The notes: generated from the letters alone by a model not told the origin. 39,708 nt of DNA from SIG710 sp045587665 (GCA_045587665.1 JAZNCT010000044.1:1-39708); one strand, 5' to 3'; numbered from the stretch's first letter, positions 9,131 through 17,349 are shown. Numbers and translations: made by a program.

Positions 9131-10056
9131 TTTGCTTTTATAGGGGCATCAAGTATTTCGGCCTTGCGCATAGTAAGATCATCTGAGAATATGGAGCTTT
9201 CAAAGCTTTCCATGCCTATTCGGTCGATAGCCTTGCCAAGTCGCTCCTTTGCATATCCGTTCTCTTTATACCATAGGATGATCTTTTCAATTATTGCGGG
9301 AACTTCTTCCACAGCGAAAAAACGTGAAAGGGGGGTGCCGTCCCTTTTTGTTTTGCCCCATGTTCCGCCAACATAGATAGCGACCTTGCTCTCGGCACTT
9401 TTGGGGAATGCTCCAAAAGGACATTTGCCGATGCAAACTCCGCAGTTTATACATTTGTTTTTATCGATAACTGCTTTGCCGTTCTTTATCTGAGTAGCTT
9501 TCATGGGGCAGGCAGTGCTCACAGAGCATTTTGCACAGCCACGGCAAAGCTCCGTGTTTAATTCAAATGCTTTTTTGCCCTCTATTCCAACATCGTTGAT
9601 GCTGGGCTTCATACAGCTGTTAGGACATCCGCCAACCCCGATCTTGAATTTGTGTGGAAGCTTGATGCTTTCCATACCTATGTAAAATTTATCGTGAAGC
9701 TCAGCTGCCAGAGCGTGAGTATCTATGTTTCCAAAAACGCAGGTAGTGCCCTTACAGGCTGTGATCGGTCTTATTTTGGGGCCTGTGCCGCCGAAAGACA
9801 GGTCGTGCTTTGCAAGAAATGCTGACGCCTTGTCGATGTTTTCAAATGGAATACCAATGATCTCGGCAGAAAGACGGCTTGTGAAGGATATCCTGCCGGA
9901 AGCGAATTTTTCTGCACATTCAGCAATTGCAGAGAGCTGTTTTGAGCTATAGACACCGCCGCGGCACACAACTCTGCCTGAAAAACATTCTGTTCCGCGG
10001 TTCAAAAGAAATCCGCGGCCTTTCACGCTCATTATATCTTCCTTTGAAATACTCAT
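9127..10056 (-). CDS. Sulfite/nitrite-reductase-like 4Fe-4S protein with ferredoxin domain
   Basis: A 309-residue protein resembling the small, single-subunit siroheme reductase family (AsrC-like). An N-terminal ferredoxin-like half-domain (residues 1-90) precedes the siroheme/4Fe-4S motif (CKGTTC near residue 102, then GGCPNSCMKPS near 147). A ferredoxin insert with two 4Fe-4S motifs follows (CRGCAKCSVSTACP and CINCGVCIGKCPFG, residues 170-215). It is a likely cytoplasmic redox enzyme; sulfite or nitrite as substrate is family-based inference. It is the first gene of the tightly coupled importer set and overlaps the binding-protein gene by 4 nt, an unusual pairing. The ATG at 10056 has AAGGAGAACAC upstream. 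Confidence 0.85.
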   Translation of the reverse strand: MSISKEDIMSVKGRGFLLNRGTECFSGRVVCRGGVYSSKQLSAIAECAEKFASGRISFTSRLSAEIIGIPFENIDKASAFLAKHDLSFGGTGPKIRPITACKGTTCVFGNIDTHALAAELHDKFYIGMESIKLPHKFKIGVGGCPNSCMKPSINDVGIEGKKAFELNTELCRGCAKCSVSTACPMKATQIKNGKAVIDKNKCINCGVCIGKCPFGAFPKSAESKVAIYVGGTWGKTKRDGTPLSRFFAVEEVPAIIEKIILWYKENGYAKERLGKAIDRIGMESFESSIFSDDLTMRKAEILDAPIKAK

Positions 10057-10089
10057 TGTGTTCTCCTTTATTTCTTATCAACTGACTGG

Positions 10090-11688
10090 TTATTCATATA
10101 TTATAACTGTATCGGTGGGAAGCTTTTTGGCTATTTTAAACCAATACATATGATAGGGATCATCATAGGGCATGGTGTATTTGTGAATAACGTTTGGCAG
10201 ATATTTTTGCTTTAAAATATGCTCTCCGCCGTTATCAAGATCTTGTCTGTATTCTTCAAGGAGAGCTTGATTCTCTTTATGGATCACATAGTTTTGCGAA
10301 TATCCGAAAATAAAAGCGGAAAGTGAATCCGACATAAGCAAAGCAAGCAAAATAATGCCCGAAGCTAAAGCATATTTGTTTAGCTTTTTTAAGCATATAC
10401 ATAGGGCCGCCATGGTGATCAGAACAAGCATAAGGATAGTTACCAAAACGCCGATATTGTTTATAAGACCCATTAGAAGTGAAAGCACCAGGCAATATAT
10501 GAGAGGCTTTTTTGATTCTGCCGCTAATGCCGCAGTTGGAATAATGAGAAAGATCACCGAAACAATAATAGTTCTCGGTCCCATTTCGGGCGAAATGAGC
10601 ATTGCGGCTTGCATACCTGCCGACATGACGATGAAAAAAGGCAAAGATGTTTCTTTTGCTCTTATAAAATAAAACACCGATATCAGTGCATCAAAGGCAA
10701 AGGCCAGCAATGCAAATATTATTGAAGGTGTTTCGCAAAAACCGAATTTTAACTGCCCACATAAAAGCACAGCGGCAAGGGCGTTTAGAGTCATTATCAG
10801 CAGAGAAGACAGACCTTTCAGTCTCTCATATGACGCACACGCAGCGGCGGCAAAAAAGAGTATCAAAGCGTTTACTGCGCCGGAGGTGCGGAACATAAGA
10901 GAAAACAGTCGCAAGACATTTCTTAATATTCGCTGAGTTATTGGAAGCGAATAAAATTCCGCATAATAAGTAGTTCTGACAGCGTTGCCGGGAGCGGCAA
11001 AAAGAGAGATGAAACCTATAAAGCCAAGAATAAGCGATATCCAAAAGGCAGCTCCAACCTTCATTTTTTTCGCAAAGATCCTTATTGCTGCAAAGACCAA
11101 TATGCAAAGAGAAGCAAAGGCATTTTGCTCTGTGCCCGAGCAGGCAAAGAGGGCAAGAGGGCAGATGAGAGGACTGAAATATCCTCGGTAAAGGGAGTTC
11201 TCGGTAAAATAAAAGAGCATAAGAGTGAGCAGGATAGGCCAAACATAGTTTAAAAATCCTGTTGCCCAGTATAGCGTTTGACTTGCCGTGGAAATGCTGA
11301 TAAAAGATATGCAGACGCAGGAAAGCACAAGTGAAAGCTTAAATTTTTCTGTTTTGATGCCATACTTCCATACCTTTGCAGCTATAAGCGCACAGAAAAG
11401 TGATATAAGAGCAGTTGTGATAACGGCAAATATTTTCCAAGCTATGATAGTTCCGCCGGCCAAAAGAAGCTCATCCAAAAGGTGTACAATTGCTCTGCCG
11501 TTTGTTTCAAGATAGTGCTTTGCGTTTTCGCTGAAAAAATGACCTATGCCGTTATATAAGAAGGTGCAATAATAATAGTCATCTCCAAAGAGAACTATCT
11601 TGTCTATGATGACCGCCTGCATTGTCGTAAAAATCAGAAAAACCAGCAAATGAAGTCTTGAACAAATGTTTTCTGCAAGCTTTTTCAT
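10090..11688 (-). CDS. DUF6056-like polytopic membrane protein
   Basis: A 532-residue membrane protein with roughly a dozen hydrophobic segments. It resembles the DUF6056 family, which looks like lipid-linked glycosyltransferases of the GT-C fold. Visible hallmarks are an early acidic DDYYYCTF motif (about residue 37) in the first outer loop, an NGR motif (about residue 63) and an aromatic C-terminal tail (YDDPYHMYWFKIAKKL). The ATG at 11688 has AGGAGGGACAAC upstream; the longer open frame upstream has no such site and would overlap the HAD gene. It lies 31 nt after the HAD gene and 33 nt before the reductase gene. A surface glycan role is possible but unproven. Confidence 0.75.
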   Translation of the reverse strand: MKKLAENICSRLHLLVFLIFTTMQAVIIDKIVLFGDDYYYCTFLYNGIGHFFSENAKHYLETNGRAIVHLLDELLLAGGTIIAWKIFAVITTALISLFCALIAAKVWKYGIKTEKFKLSLVLSCVCISFISISTASQTLYWATGFLNYVWPILLTLMLFYFTENSLYRGYFSPLICPLALFACSGTEQNAFASLCILVFAAIRIFAKKMKVGAAFWISLILGFIGFISLFAAPGNAVRTTYYAEFYSLPITQRILRNVLRLFSLMFRTSGAVNALILFFAAAACASYERLKGLSSLLIMTLNALAAVLLCGQLKFGFCETPSIIFALLAFAFDALISVFYFIRAKETSLPFFIVMSAGMQAAMLISPEMGPRTIIVSVIFLIIPTAALAAESKKPLIYCLVLSLLMGLINNIGVLVTILMLVLITMAALCICLKKLNKYALASGIILLALLMSDSLSAFIFGYSQNYVIHKENQALLEEYRQDLDNGGEHILKQKYLPNVIHKYTMPYDDPYHMYWFKIAKKLPTDTVIIYE

Positions 11689-11719
11689 GTTGTCCCTCCT
11701 ATAAAAGTAAAGTTTAGTA

Positions 11720-12541
11720 TTATTTTCCGAAGCTTTTTTCAAGCTGTTGTATAGCAGCGGCAACAGCATGATGATTGCAGTCTGCCGAGAGGATGATATC
11801 TGCTGCCTCTTTGGCCCGCAGAACAGCGTTTGACGGTGCAAAGGCAATGTCTGCATTTTGCAGCATAGTTATATCATTTTCATTGTCGCCGATTGCGGCA
11901 ACGGTGCTTACACTTGAAAGAGTTTCAGCCGCCCTTAGAAGAGCAGTGCCCTTGCTTGCCGAGTGTGTTGATATTTCGCAGCAATATTCATAGCTATACA
12001 TAAAATTGTATCGAGGTTGAAGGAGACTTTTATCCGCACATTGGGCAAAATTCCTTATTTTATCCGGCTCGTTCCAGATAGCGATCTTTACCCAAGGGTG
12101 TGGAATAAGGCTGTAATGAGAGATGGGCAAAATTTCTGCGTTTGTAATGCTTTGGTGCTTTTTTAGCGAAGAATTGGGTCTGTAATAGTATATCGTGTCA
12201 TTCGAAACTATTTCTATCATCATATCCGGAAAATTATCTTCAACATAACCGAGAAAGGGAAGGATATCTTCGCTTGCACTGTCGATTATAAGACCATTTT
12301 CAGTGGTGAAATCATATATTTTAGTGCCGTTGCAGGCAATGCTTGGCGCATTGGTTTTTATCAGATCGTCAAGTGGTCTCAATTCGCTTATTATCCTGCC
12401 TGTGGCAAAGCCAAAAAGTCCGCCTTCAGCCATAAAATATTTAATAGCTTCTATATTTTCACAGCTTATTTTATATGTGCGGTTGTCAAGCAGGGTCCCG
12501 TCAAGGTCGCTGACAAGATATATTCCACTGAATTTTCCCAT
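11720..12541 (-). CDS. Cof-type HAD-IIB family phosphatase
   Basis: A 273-residue HAD hydrolase of the Cof/YbjI group, a cytoplasmic phosphatase of sugar phosphates or similar small molecules. It shows motif I SDLDGTLLD (nucleophile Asp, about residue 12), motif II region CNGTKIYD, the conserved Lys/Ser region STHSASKGTALL and motif IV GDNENDITML. The C2B cap lies between about residues 85 and 190. The start at 12541 is preceded by AAAGGAAAAGCAC. It lies in the long minus-strand transcript, 17 nt after the preceding gene. The substrate cannot be determined. Confidence 0.92.
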   Translation of the reverse strand: MGKFSGIYLVSDLDGTLLDNRTYKISCENIEAIKYFMAEGGLFGFATGRIISELRPLDDLIKTNAPSIACNGTKIYDFTTENGLIIDSASEDILPFLGYVEDNFPDMMIEIVSNDTIYYYRPNSSLKKHQSITNAEILPISHYSLIPHPWVKIAIWNEPDKIRNFAQCADKSLLQPRYNFMYSYEYCCEISTHSASKGTALLRAAETLSSVSTVAAIGDNENDITMLQNADIAFAPSNAVLRAKEAADIILSADCNHHAVAAAIQQLEKSFGK

Positions 12542-12558
12542 GTGCTTTTCCTTTTGAA

Positions 12559-13245
12559 TTATTCTATCGAGGATATGGATTTTATGTCTTTTCCCGAGAG
12601 TTTTCTCTCTTCCAATGGCATGAGCTCATCGTAAATGCACAGGGCATCGTATGGAGAGGAGGAATAATCCATATCACCCTTATAATAGATGTCAACAAAC
12701 ATTCCGACCGCATCATCATATGAAATGTTGTCAAAAATATACTTTCGGTAGCTGTAAAGGGGCTTATAAGCGGAGCCGGCTATCTCTGAGGGGTAGAAAC
12801 GTTCTTCTCTCAGCTTTGCAGGATCGGTGTTGTCATCCTTGCTTTCGGGTGTAAGATCGGTGGTTTTAACTATGGTAACATCAAAAACTTCGTTCTCTCT
12901 GTCAGGCTCACTTTCAAGATCAAAATCCTCCTTCAGGCGAGACAGAGTGCTGTTGTTATATCTGATGGTTATCTGCACCTGATTTGCCTGGGGTATGAAA
13001 ACGCAGTCGGTTACAGAAAACTTACCGCTTCCGGATATGGTTCTTTGGTTTTGAGTTTGCAGAACGAGATCTTTGCCAAATTCACTGTATGCGTGGGCTG
13101 TTACCTCATTAGCCGCCAGCGGTTTTATGGAAGCCGGATCTCCGGAGAAAAGGACCCTCCAAAGAATAATTGCGTTTATAAGTATGATAACAAGATAAAA
13201 GAGAGCCTTAAAACTTTTGCCTATGATCTTTCCCGTATTTGCCAT
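12559..13245 (-). CDS. Unrecognised single-pass membrane protein
   Basis: A 228-residue protein of unknown function. One hydrophobic segment lies near the N-terminus (ALFYLVIILINAIILWRVLF, about residues 14-33), followed by a soluble domain rich in acidic residues and Tyr that should face outside. No cysteine pair, catalytic motif or repeat is evident. It is the first gene after the consensus promoter at 13284-13312 and heads the eight-gene minus-strand run. The start is preceded by GAAAGGTCGCTGAAA, a moderate ribosome binding site. Confidence 0.7.
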   Translation of the reverse strand: MANTGKIIGKSFKALFYLVIILINAIILWRVLFSGDPASIKPLAANEVTAHAYSEFGKDLVLQTQNQRTISGSGKFSVTDCVFIPQANQVQITIRYNNSTLSRLKEDFDLESEPDRENEVFDVTIVKTTDLTPESKDDNTDPAKLREERFYPSEIAGSAYKPLYSYRKYIFDNISYDDAVGMFVDIYYKGDMDYSSSPYDALCIYDELMPLEERKLSGKDIKSISSIE

Positions 13246-13283
13246 TTTCAGCGACCTTTCGTAAATAAAAATATATTAATATA

Positions 13284-13312
13284 ATTATAATAAATAAGCC
13301 CATTTTTGTCAA
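13284..13312 (-). promoter_or_regulatory. Promoter of the long minus-strand operon
   Basis: On the minus strand, TTGACA (13312-13307), a 17-nt spacer and TATAAT (13289-13284), a perfect consensus, lie about 40 nt before the first start. Intergenic gaps from here to 5584 are at most about 33 nt and no terminator is seen between the genes. Confidence 0.85.
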
Positions 13313-13322
13313 TAGTCGGCAC

Positions 13323-13352
13323 TTGACAGGGGTGGTGTTTTCATTGTATAAT
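13323..13352 (+). promoter_or_regulatory. Promoter of the small membrane protein gene
   Basis: TTGACA (13323-13328), an 18-nt spacer and TATAAT (13347-13352), 26 nt before the ATG at 13379. It is back-to-back with the promoter of the minus-strand operon. Confidence 0.8.
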
Positions 13353-13378
13353 ATTGGGGAAAGAGGGTGTGATTTTTA

Positions 13379-13900
13379 ATGTTTAGCTATTCCTATATGC
13401 CGCCAAGAGATATAAAGAAATGCTCCGGTATTTCTCTATGTGGCTTGCTGATTGGATTTGGAATGATATACTGCTCAAATTTTTTGCCATATTCCACTGC
13501 TTTTCAGATACTTGGCATAGCGTTGCTTTCGATAGCCATTTTTTTTACCACCAGATATGTAGTTAAAAGATATGTCTATTCAATTCAAAAAGCAGGCGAG
13601 GGCGATTACGATCTTGTTGTTAATGAGGTGAACGGGAAGCGTTCTGTGGTTGCCTGCAGGATAAATATTGATGAGATTGAAGATTTTATTTACAGCGCAG
13701 ACGGCAAGATACCGGGTAAATATGCCGGGAAAACAGGAAAATCAATTCTCAGATATAATTATTGTCAGGATATTTTCCCCATAGATGCCTATTATTTATA
13801 TGCAAATATCAGAGAGGGAAGGGTGTGCATAAAATTTTCTCCTGACAAAAAGCTTGCGGAAATTATAGAAGCTCTGAGAACGAAGGAAATCTTGTCGTAA
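13379..13900 (+). CDS. Unrecognised two-helix membrane protein
   Basis: A 173-residue protein. Two hydrophobic segments (about residues 18-36 and 41-57) form a hairpin, followed by a cytosolic-type domain with YVYSIQKAGEGDYDLVV, DEIEDFIYSADG and a C-terminal ANIREGRVCIKFSPD. I do not recognise a family. It is monocistronic between a consensus promoter and the tRNA-Ser promoter, with no clear terminator of its own. Basic residues after the second helix suggest the C-terminal domain lies inside the cell. Confidence 0.7.
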   Translation: MFSYSYMPPRDIKKCSGISLCGLLIGFGMIYCSNFLPYSTAFQILGIALLSIAIFFTTRYVVKRYVYSIQKAGEGDYDLVVNEVNGKRSVVACRINIDEIEDFIYSADGKIPGKYAGKTGKSILRYNYCQDIFPIDAYYLYANIREGRVCIKFSPDKKLAEIIEALRTKEILS

Positions 13901-13954
13901 AACATAGAATTGAAATGAGAATAAAAAAGACAGAAAATAATTTGTTAAAATGAC

Positions 13955-13983
13955 TTGACAAATAGAGCAAATGATAGTATAAT
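13955..13983 (+). promoter_or_regulatory. Promoter of tRNA-Ser
   Basis: TTGACA (13955-13960), a 17-nt spacer and TATAAT (13978-13983). A short inverted repeat (CGGGT ... CCCGT) lies between it and the mature tRNA 5' end. Confidence 0.88.
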
Positions 13984-14022
13984 ATACGGGTACGGGTCAT
14001 GCAAAGGCCGCCCGTAACTTTT

Positions 14023-14115
14023 GGAGAAGTACTCAAGAGGGCGAAGAGGCGCCCCTGCTAAGGGTGGAGGTCGGATTTAACCGGCGCGAGAGGTCAAATC
14101 TCTCCTTCTCCGCCA
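14023..14115 (+). tRNA. tRNA-Ser(GCU)
   Basis: The 93-nt sequence folds as a class II tRNA. The acceptor stem is GGAGAAG / CTTCTCC with discriminator G and encoded CCA (14113-14115). The anticodon loop CTGCTAA is closed by CCC/GGG and gives anticodon GCU, which reads AGC/AGU. It has a long variable arm (GGAGGTCGGATTTAACCGGC region) and a T arm GAGAG / CTCTC. The long variable arm supports serine. Confidence 0.95.
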
Positions 14116-14116
14116 G

Positions 14117-14148
14117 AAAAAACGACAGGTTTCGACCTGTCGTTTTTT
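14117..14148 (+). terminator. tRNA-Ser terminator
   Basis: The hairpin AACGACAGGT TTCG ACCTGTCGTT ends in T6 directly after the CCA end. Confidence 0.93.
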
Positions 14149-14152
14149 CAAC

Positions 14153-14365
14153 GAAATTTGCCCTTTGGGCAAGTGAAAGAGCTACGCTGTGAAATATTTG
14201 CTTCGCAAATGTGAAATATTCGCTGACGCGAATGTGGGCAAATTTCATTTCACATCGAACGAAGTGAGATATTTCACAATTTCCGCAAGGAAATTATTTC
14301 ACATTTTGCCGTAAGGCAAAATATTTCACTTAAAACCGTAAGGGTTCAAATCTCTAACGCAAAAG
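14153..14365. repeat. Array of short hairpins with GTGAAAT/ATTTCAC spacers
   Basis: About seven small palindromes, each with a different stem but a similar tetraloop style, stand in tandem: ATTTGC-TTC-GCAAAT, ATTCGC-TGAC-GCGAAT, AATTTCC-GCAA-GGAAATT, ATTTTGCC-GTAA-GGCAAAAT and AACGC-AAAA-GCGTT among them. In the left half they are separated by GTGAAAT and in the right half by its complement ATTTCAC, so the whole array is itself an inverted repeat. An outer 11-bp stem (14153-14163 with 14236-14246, GAAATTTGCCC) encloses the first hairpins. No coding frame is present. Confidence 0.8.
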
Positions 14366-14381
14366 CGTTAAAATATCTTTT

Positions 14382-14650
14382 TTATAGCCCTTTCACACCA
14401 TTTGACAAGTCATTTTTCAAATAACTTGTCTTTTGTTTTTCTCCTGTGTAAATCTCTATTGAATCCTTTGGAGCATACCAATTTAATTTAAGGTGTATTG
14501 TGATTGCTAAATATACCTTTGGGCCATCTCCTATGTCTATATGGTCTATCATCATATATTAAAGAATACCTTTAATTGCTCTCTTGATAAATCTTGAAAG
14601 TCTTTATAGTGATTTTGTGTTCCTTCCTGATTGCAAAGAATATTTATTTT
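14382..14650 (-). pseudogene. Remnant resembling the C-terminus of a serine recombinase
   Basis: The minus strand reads DFQDLSREQLKVFFN up to a frameshift at about 14553, then MIDHIDIGDGPKVYLAITI, ending at TAA 14384-14382. The pattern of a helix with LSREQL, then a beta strand with an I-DHIDI block and alternating hydrophobic residues, resembles the C-terminal end of resolvase/recombinase-family proteins. The rest of such a gene is missing. Its place just after tRNA-Ser, a common integration target, fits an eroded element. The family call is tentative; what is directly seen is a short, frameshifted coding remnant without start or promoter. Confidence 0.35.
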
Positions 14651-14665
14651 AAATTACAAGGTAAT

Positions 14666-14711
14666 GAAAAACAAACCGCGCTTTTGAAATGCAAAAGCGC
14701 GGTTTGTTTTT
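14666..14711. terminator. Terminator of the alcohol dehydrogenase gene, bidirectional in form
   Basis: A perfect hairpin (AACAAACCGCGCTTTTG and its complement, loop AAATG) with A and T tracts on both sides lies 27 nt past the dehydrogenase stop. Confidence 0.88.
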
Positions 14712-14737
14712 GGATTATATGAAAATAGATTTAAGTG

Positions 14738-15762
14738 TTATTTTTGAGGATTGATAATGAATTTTCCCTTTGCTCTCAGTGACGGATCCGACAGGATCTG
14801 AGGAAGCTTGTCAAGACTTTCACAGGCATATACGACAGAGCTGACGTCGATTTTTTTGTTATCTATAAGCTCCAAGGCTCTTTTTTGAGTGTAGGGGTTT
14901 ATAAACGAAGCCTTCAGGGTTATTTCCTTTTTGAATATCTCAAATGGTTTAACCGAAATAACATCATCGGGTGCTGTGAGGCCAAACATCATTACAACGC
15001 TGTTTTTGCCTGCAATTTCTATTGCCTGTTCCATTGTTGCGGTTTTTCCAACACATTCTATCACGCAGGAAATGCGCTCGATATTATTGTGGCTGAGTAC
15101 ATCTGCAACCTTTTCTTTTATAGGATCAATGCAAAGGTCTGCTCCCAGATTTTTTGCAACCTCTCTTTTTTCGGCAACAGGCTCTATCATAATAAGTTTG
15201 CCTGCTCCGGAAATTTTTGCAAGCTGAAGCATGATCATTCCTATCATACCGCCGCCTATAACGGCAACTGTGTCTCCGCAGGAGATATTGCACATATCTA
15301 TTCCGTGAACGCAGCAGGCAACAGGCTCTGCCATTGCCGCCATTTCATATGTTGTGTTATCTCCGATCTTATAAAGCTGTGAGCTTGGAACAGCGCAAAA
15401 CTCTGCAAAACCGCCGTCAACACCTGTTCCGATGCCCCTCATTTCCTCGCAAAAATGTCCTATGCCGCTCCTGCAGTAATAACATTTGCCGCAAAGCTGA
15501 TTTGGATCAATGCAAACCCTGTCTCCCGGTTTTATGTCTTTAACATTTTCCCCCACCGCTTCAACGATTCCCGCAAATTCATGACCGAGTACAGTTCCTT
15601 GGGGTGTGGGAAAACAGCCTTCGTCACCGCAGAAAATATGAACATCAGTGCCGCATACCCCGCATGCCATTACCTTTACAAGTGCTTCATCTGCCTTTGG
15701 CACCGGCTTTTCTTTTTCGGTTATTCTAAGGTCGTTTGCTTTAAAAAAACTCCTGCTTTCAT
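14738..15762 (-). pseudogene. Zinc-dependent alcohol/polyol dehydrogenase (MDR family) with 5' frameshift
   Basis: A medium-chain NAD(P)-dependent dehydrogenase similar to sorbitol or threonine dehydrogenases. It shows catalytic zinc motifs CGVCGTDVH and GHEFAGIVE, four structural-zinc cysteines (CGKCYYCRSGIGHFC) and the Rossmann motif GGGMIGMI. The expected start ATG AAA GCA GGA at 15762 has GGGAGAAAAAC upstream, but the frame breaks after about six codons in a T7 run (coding strand, 15749-15743). One extra base restores KANDLRITEKEKPVPKADEAL and gives 342 codons including stop, a normal length. A GTG at 15703 could start a shortened product lacking the first beta strand. The gene follows the GDPD-PHP gene by 12 nt, so it is the second gene of that transcript. 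The substrate is uncertain. Confidence 0.85.
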
Positions 15763-15774
15763 TGTTTTTCTCCC

Positions 15775-17349
15775 TTAAATAGTTATTTGATATGCTTTTC
15801 TTTGTTTATAATAAAAAATGTTTTTAAAGCCGATGCTTCTCAGCATTTTTATTGTTTCGATAAAATGAGCAGAGGCATTCTCGCTCTTGTGGGCATCTGA
15901 TGCCAGCGTTATTAAATACCCACCCATTTCATAATACTTTTTTATGATATCATAAGATGGGAGAGGGGCATTGATCAGATCTACAGAACTAAGGTTTACC
16001 TCAAGCGCAATTCCTTTTTTAATTATTTCCTTTAGTATCCCTTCGATCTTTGCTTCATAATCTGACATATTGATGCTTGCCTTGTATTTTCCCGAAATAT
16101 ATCGTAAGGGGCAGGTCAGGTGAGCAAGTATGTCAAAATCTTCTTCTCTGAGCATTGTTAAAAGGTCATCCAGATATGCGTCAAAATATTCCTTTACAGT
16201 CTGTGTGTCCAGCTTTGAAAAATCAATTATAGAATATGCTCTTGTAAGATCCTTATATTTTACAAGGTGAACAGAGCCTATCACAACGTCATAGGGAACA
16301 AGGCTAATTATTTTTTCATAAATCTCCGGGTGCCAGAAGCCCTCGCCTATCTCAACGCCGGAAAGAACGAGGCATTTGTCTCCGCAGCTTGCGTTTAGTT
16401 CTTCGGCTTTTTCAAAAGATTCTTTTATAGGTGTGAAAACATCATATTCTTTATAGGAATTTGTATCAAAATGGTCTGTCAATGCAAAAATCTGAGTTCC
16501 TTTTTCTATCTGTGATAACATCATATCACGGGGATCGCACTCCGAATCGTGGGAAAACATAGTGTGGGTGTGCATATCTGCCATAAGACCCGGGTTTAAA
16601 ACAGGTTTTAGCTGACCGTTTGTTTCAACGATATCTGCACCGAGGATTTTTGCCCTTTCAAGCTCGCTTTCTTTTCCAAGTATCCAGATGCCGAGAGAAG
16701 CATATTTTTTTATCAGCTCTGCCAGCTTTTCATTTGCATATTCCACCTTCGCCCAGGATGTTGCGGCGTTTTCATATGGAATCCATACTGTAAGCCTTGA
16801 TTTGGTAAGCAGAGTGTTTAACTTAAGAAGTGTCTCCTCGCTTATTTTGCCGTCATAATGAAAACACATCTCGGGAAAGGCCTTGTTTGCTGTTTTTATT
16901 TCTTCAATGCTGGAGCAGGTCAGAGAGACGATATCCGAATAGGGCTTTAGGAGCTCAAAAAACATATCTTTTTCCTTTGAGCCAAAGCTTTGATATTTAT
17001 TATCTATTTTTAGCTTTATTTTGTTCTCTCGGGCAAACATCAAAACCTCTTCAAGAAGCGGAATTTTTGTGCCCGCAAATTTGTTTGAAAACCATATGCC
17101 AAAATCGTATTTCAGTGCTTCTTCATAATCAATATCTGAGATGCTCACTTTTTCCGCAAGAGGAAGCCCCCCTTCAAGTCTCTCTGTTCTGTTTATGGTG
17201 CTGTCGTGCAAAACCACAAATTTCCTGTCGCGCGTTATCGAAATGTCAAGTTCAATTATTGCGTATTTCTGCTCTGCCGCCGCAACAAAGGCCGGCATTG
17301 TGTTTTCAGGATTTTCGGTGCTGACTCCCTTGTGCGCCTGCAATATCAT
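15775..17349 (-). CDS. Fusion of glycerophosphodiester phosphodiesterase and PHP-domain phosphatase
   Basis: A 524-residue two-domain protein. Residues 1-250 form a GDPD barrel: AHKGVSTENPENT (the usual HRG is HKG), ELDISITRDRKFVVLHD with catalytic Glu, Asp and His, and a C-terminal GADIVETNGQL. Residues 255-524 form a PHP domain like histidinol-phosphate phosphatase HisK: MADMHTHTMFSHDS, ALTDHFDTN, SGVEIGEG, GSVHLVK and ASDAHKSE supply metal-binding His and Asp. The first domain would release an alcohol from a glycerophosphodiester and the second could dephosphorylate the product; this coupling is inference. I chose the ATG at 17349 (GGGGAATTATTGAT upstream, right family N-terminus). An ATG at 17388 would make an almost leaderless message. 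Confidence 0.85.
   Translation of the reverse strand: MILQAHKGVSTENPENTMPAFVAAAEQKYAIIELDISITRDRKFVVLHDSTINRTERLEGGLPLAEKVSISDIDYEEALKYDFGIWFSNKFAGTKIPLLEEVLMFARENKIKLKIDNKYQSFGSKEKDMFFELLKPYSDIVSLTCSSIEEIKTANKAFPEMCFHYDGKISEETLLKLNTLLTKSRLTVWIPYENAATSWAKVEYANEKLAELIKKYASLGIWILGKESELERAKILGADIVETNGQLKPVLNPGLMADMHTHTMFSHDSECDPRDMMLSQIEKGTQIFALTDHFDTNSYKEYDVFTPIKESFEKAEELNASCGDKCLVLSGVEIGEGFWHPEIYEKIISLVPYDVVIGSVHLVKYKDLTRAYSIIDFSKLDTQTVKEYFDAYLDDLLTMLREEDFDILAHLTCPLRYISGKYKASINMSDYEAKIEGILKEIIKKGIALEVNLSSVDLINAPLPSYDIIKKYYEMGGYLITLASDAHKSENASAHFIETIKMLRSIGFKNIFYYKQRKAYQITI

Noticed and set aside
14153..14365. CRISPR array
   Set aside because: The repeated element is only about 7 nt, spacers are self-complementary hairpins of 14-20 nt, and no cas gene is in the window.
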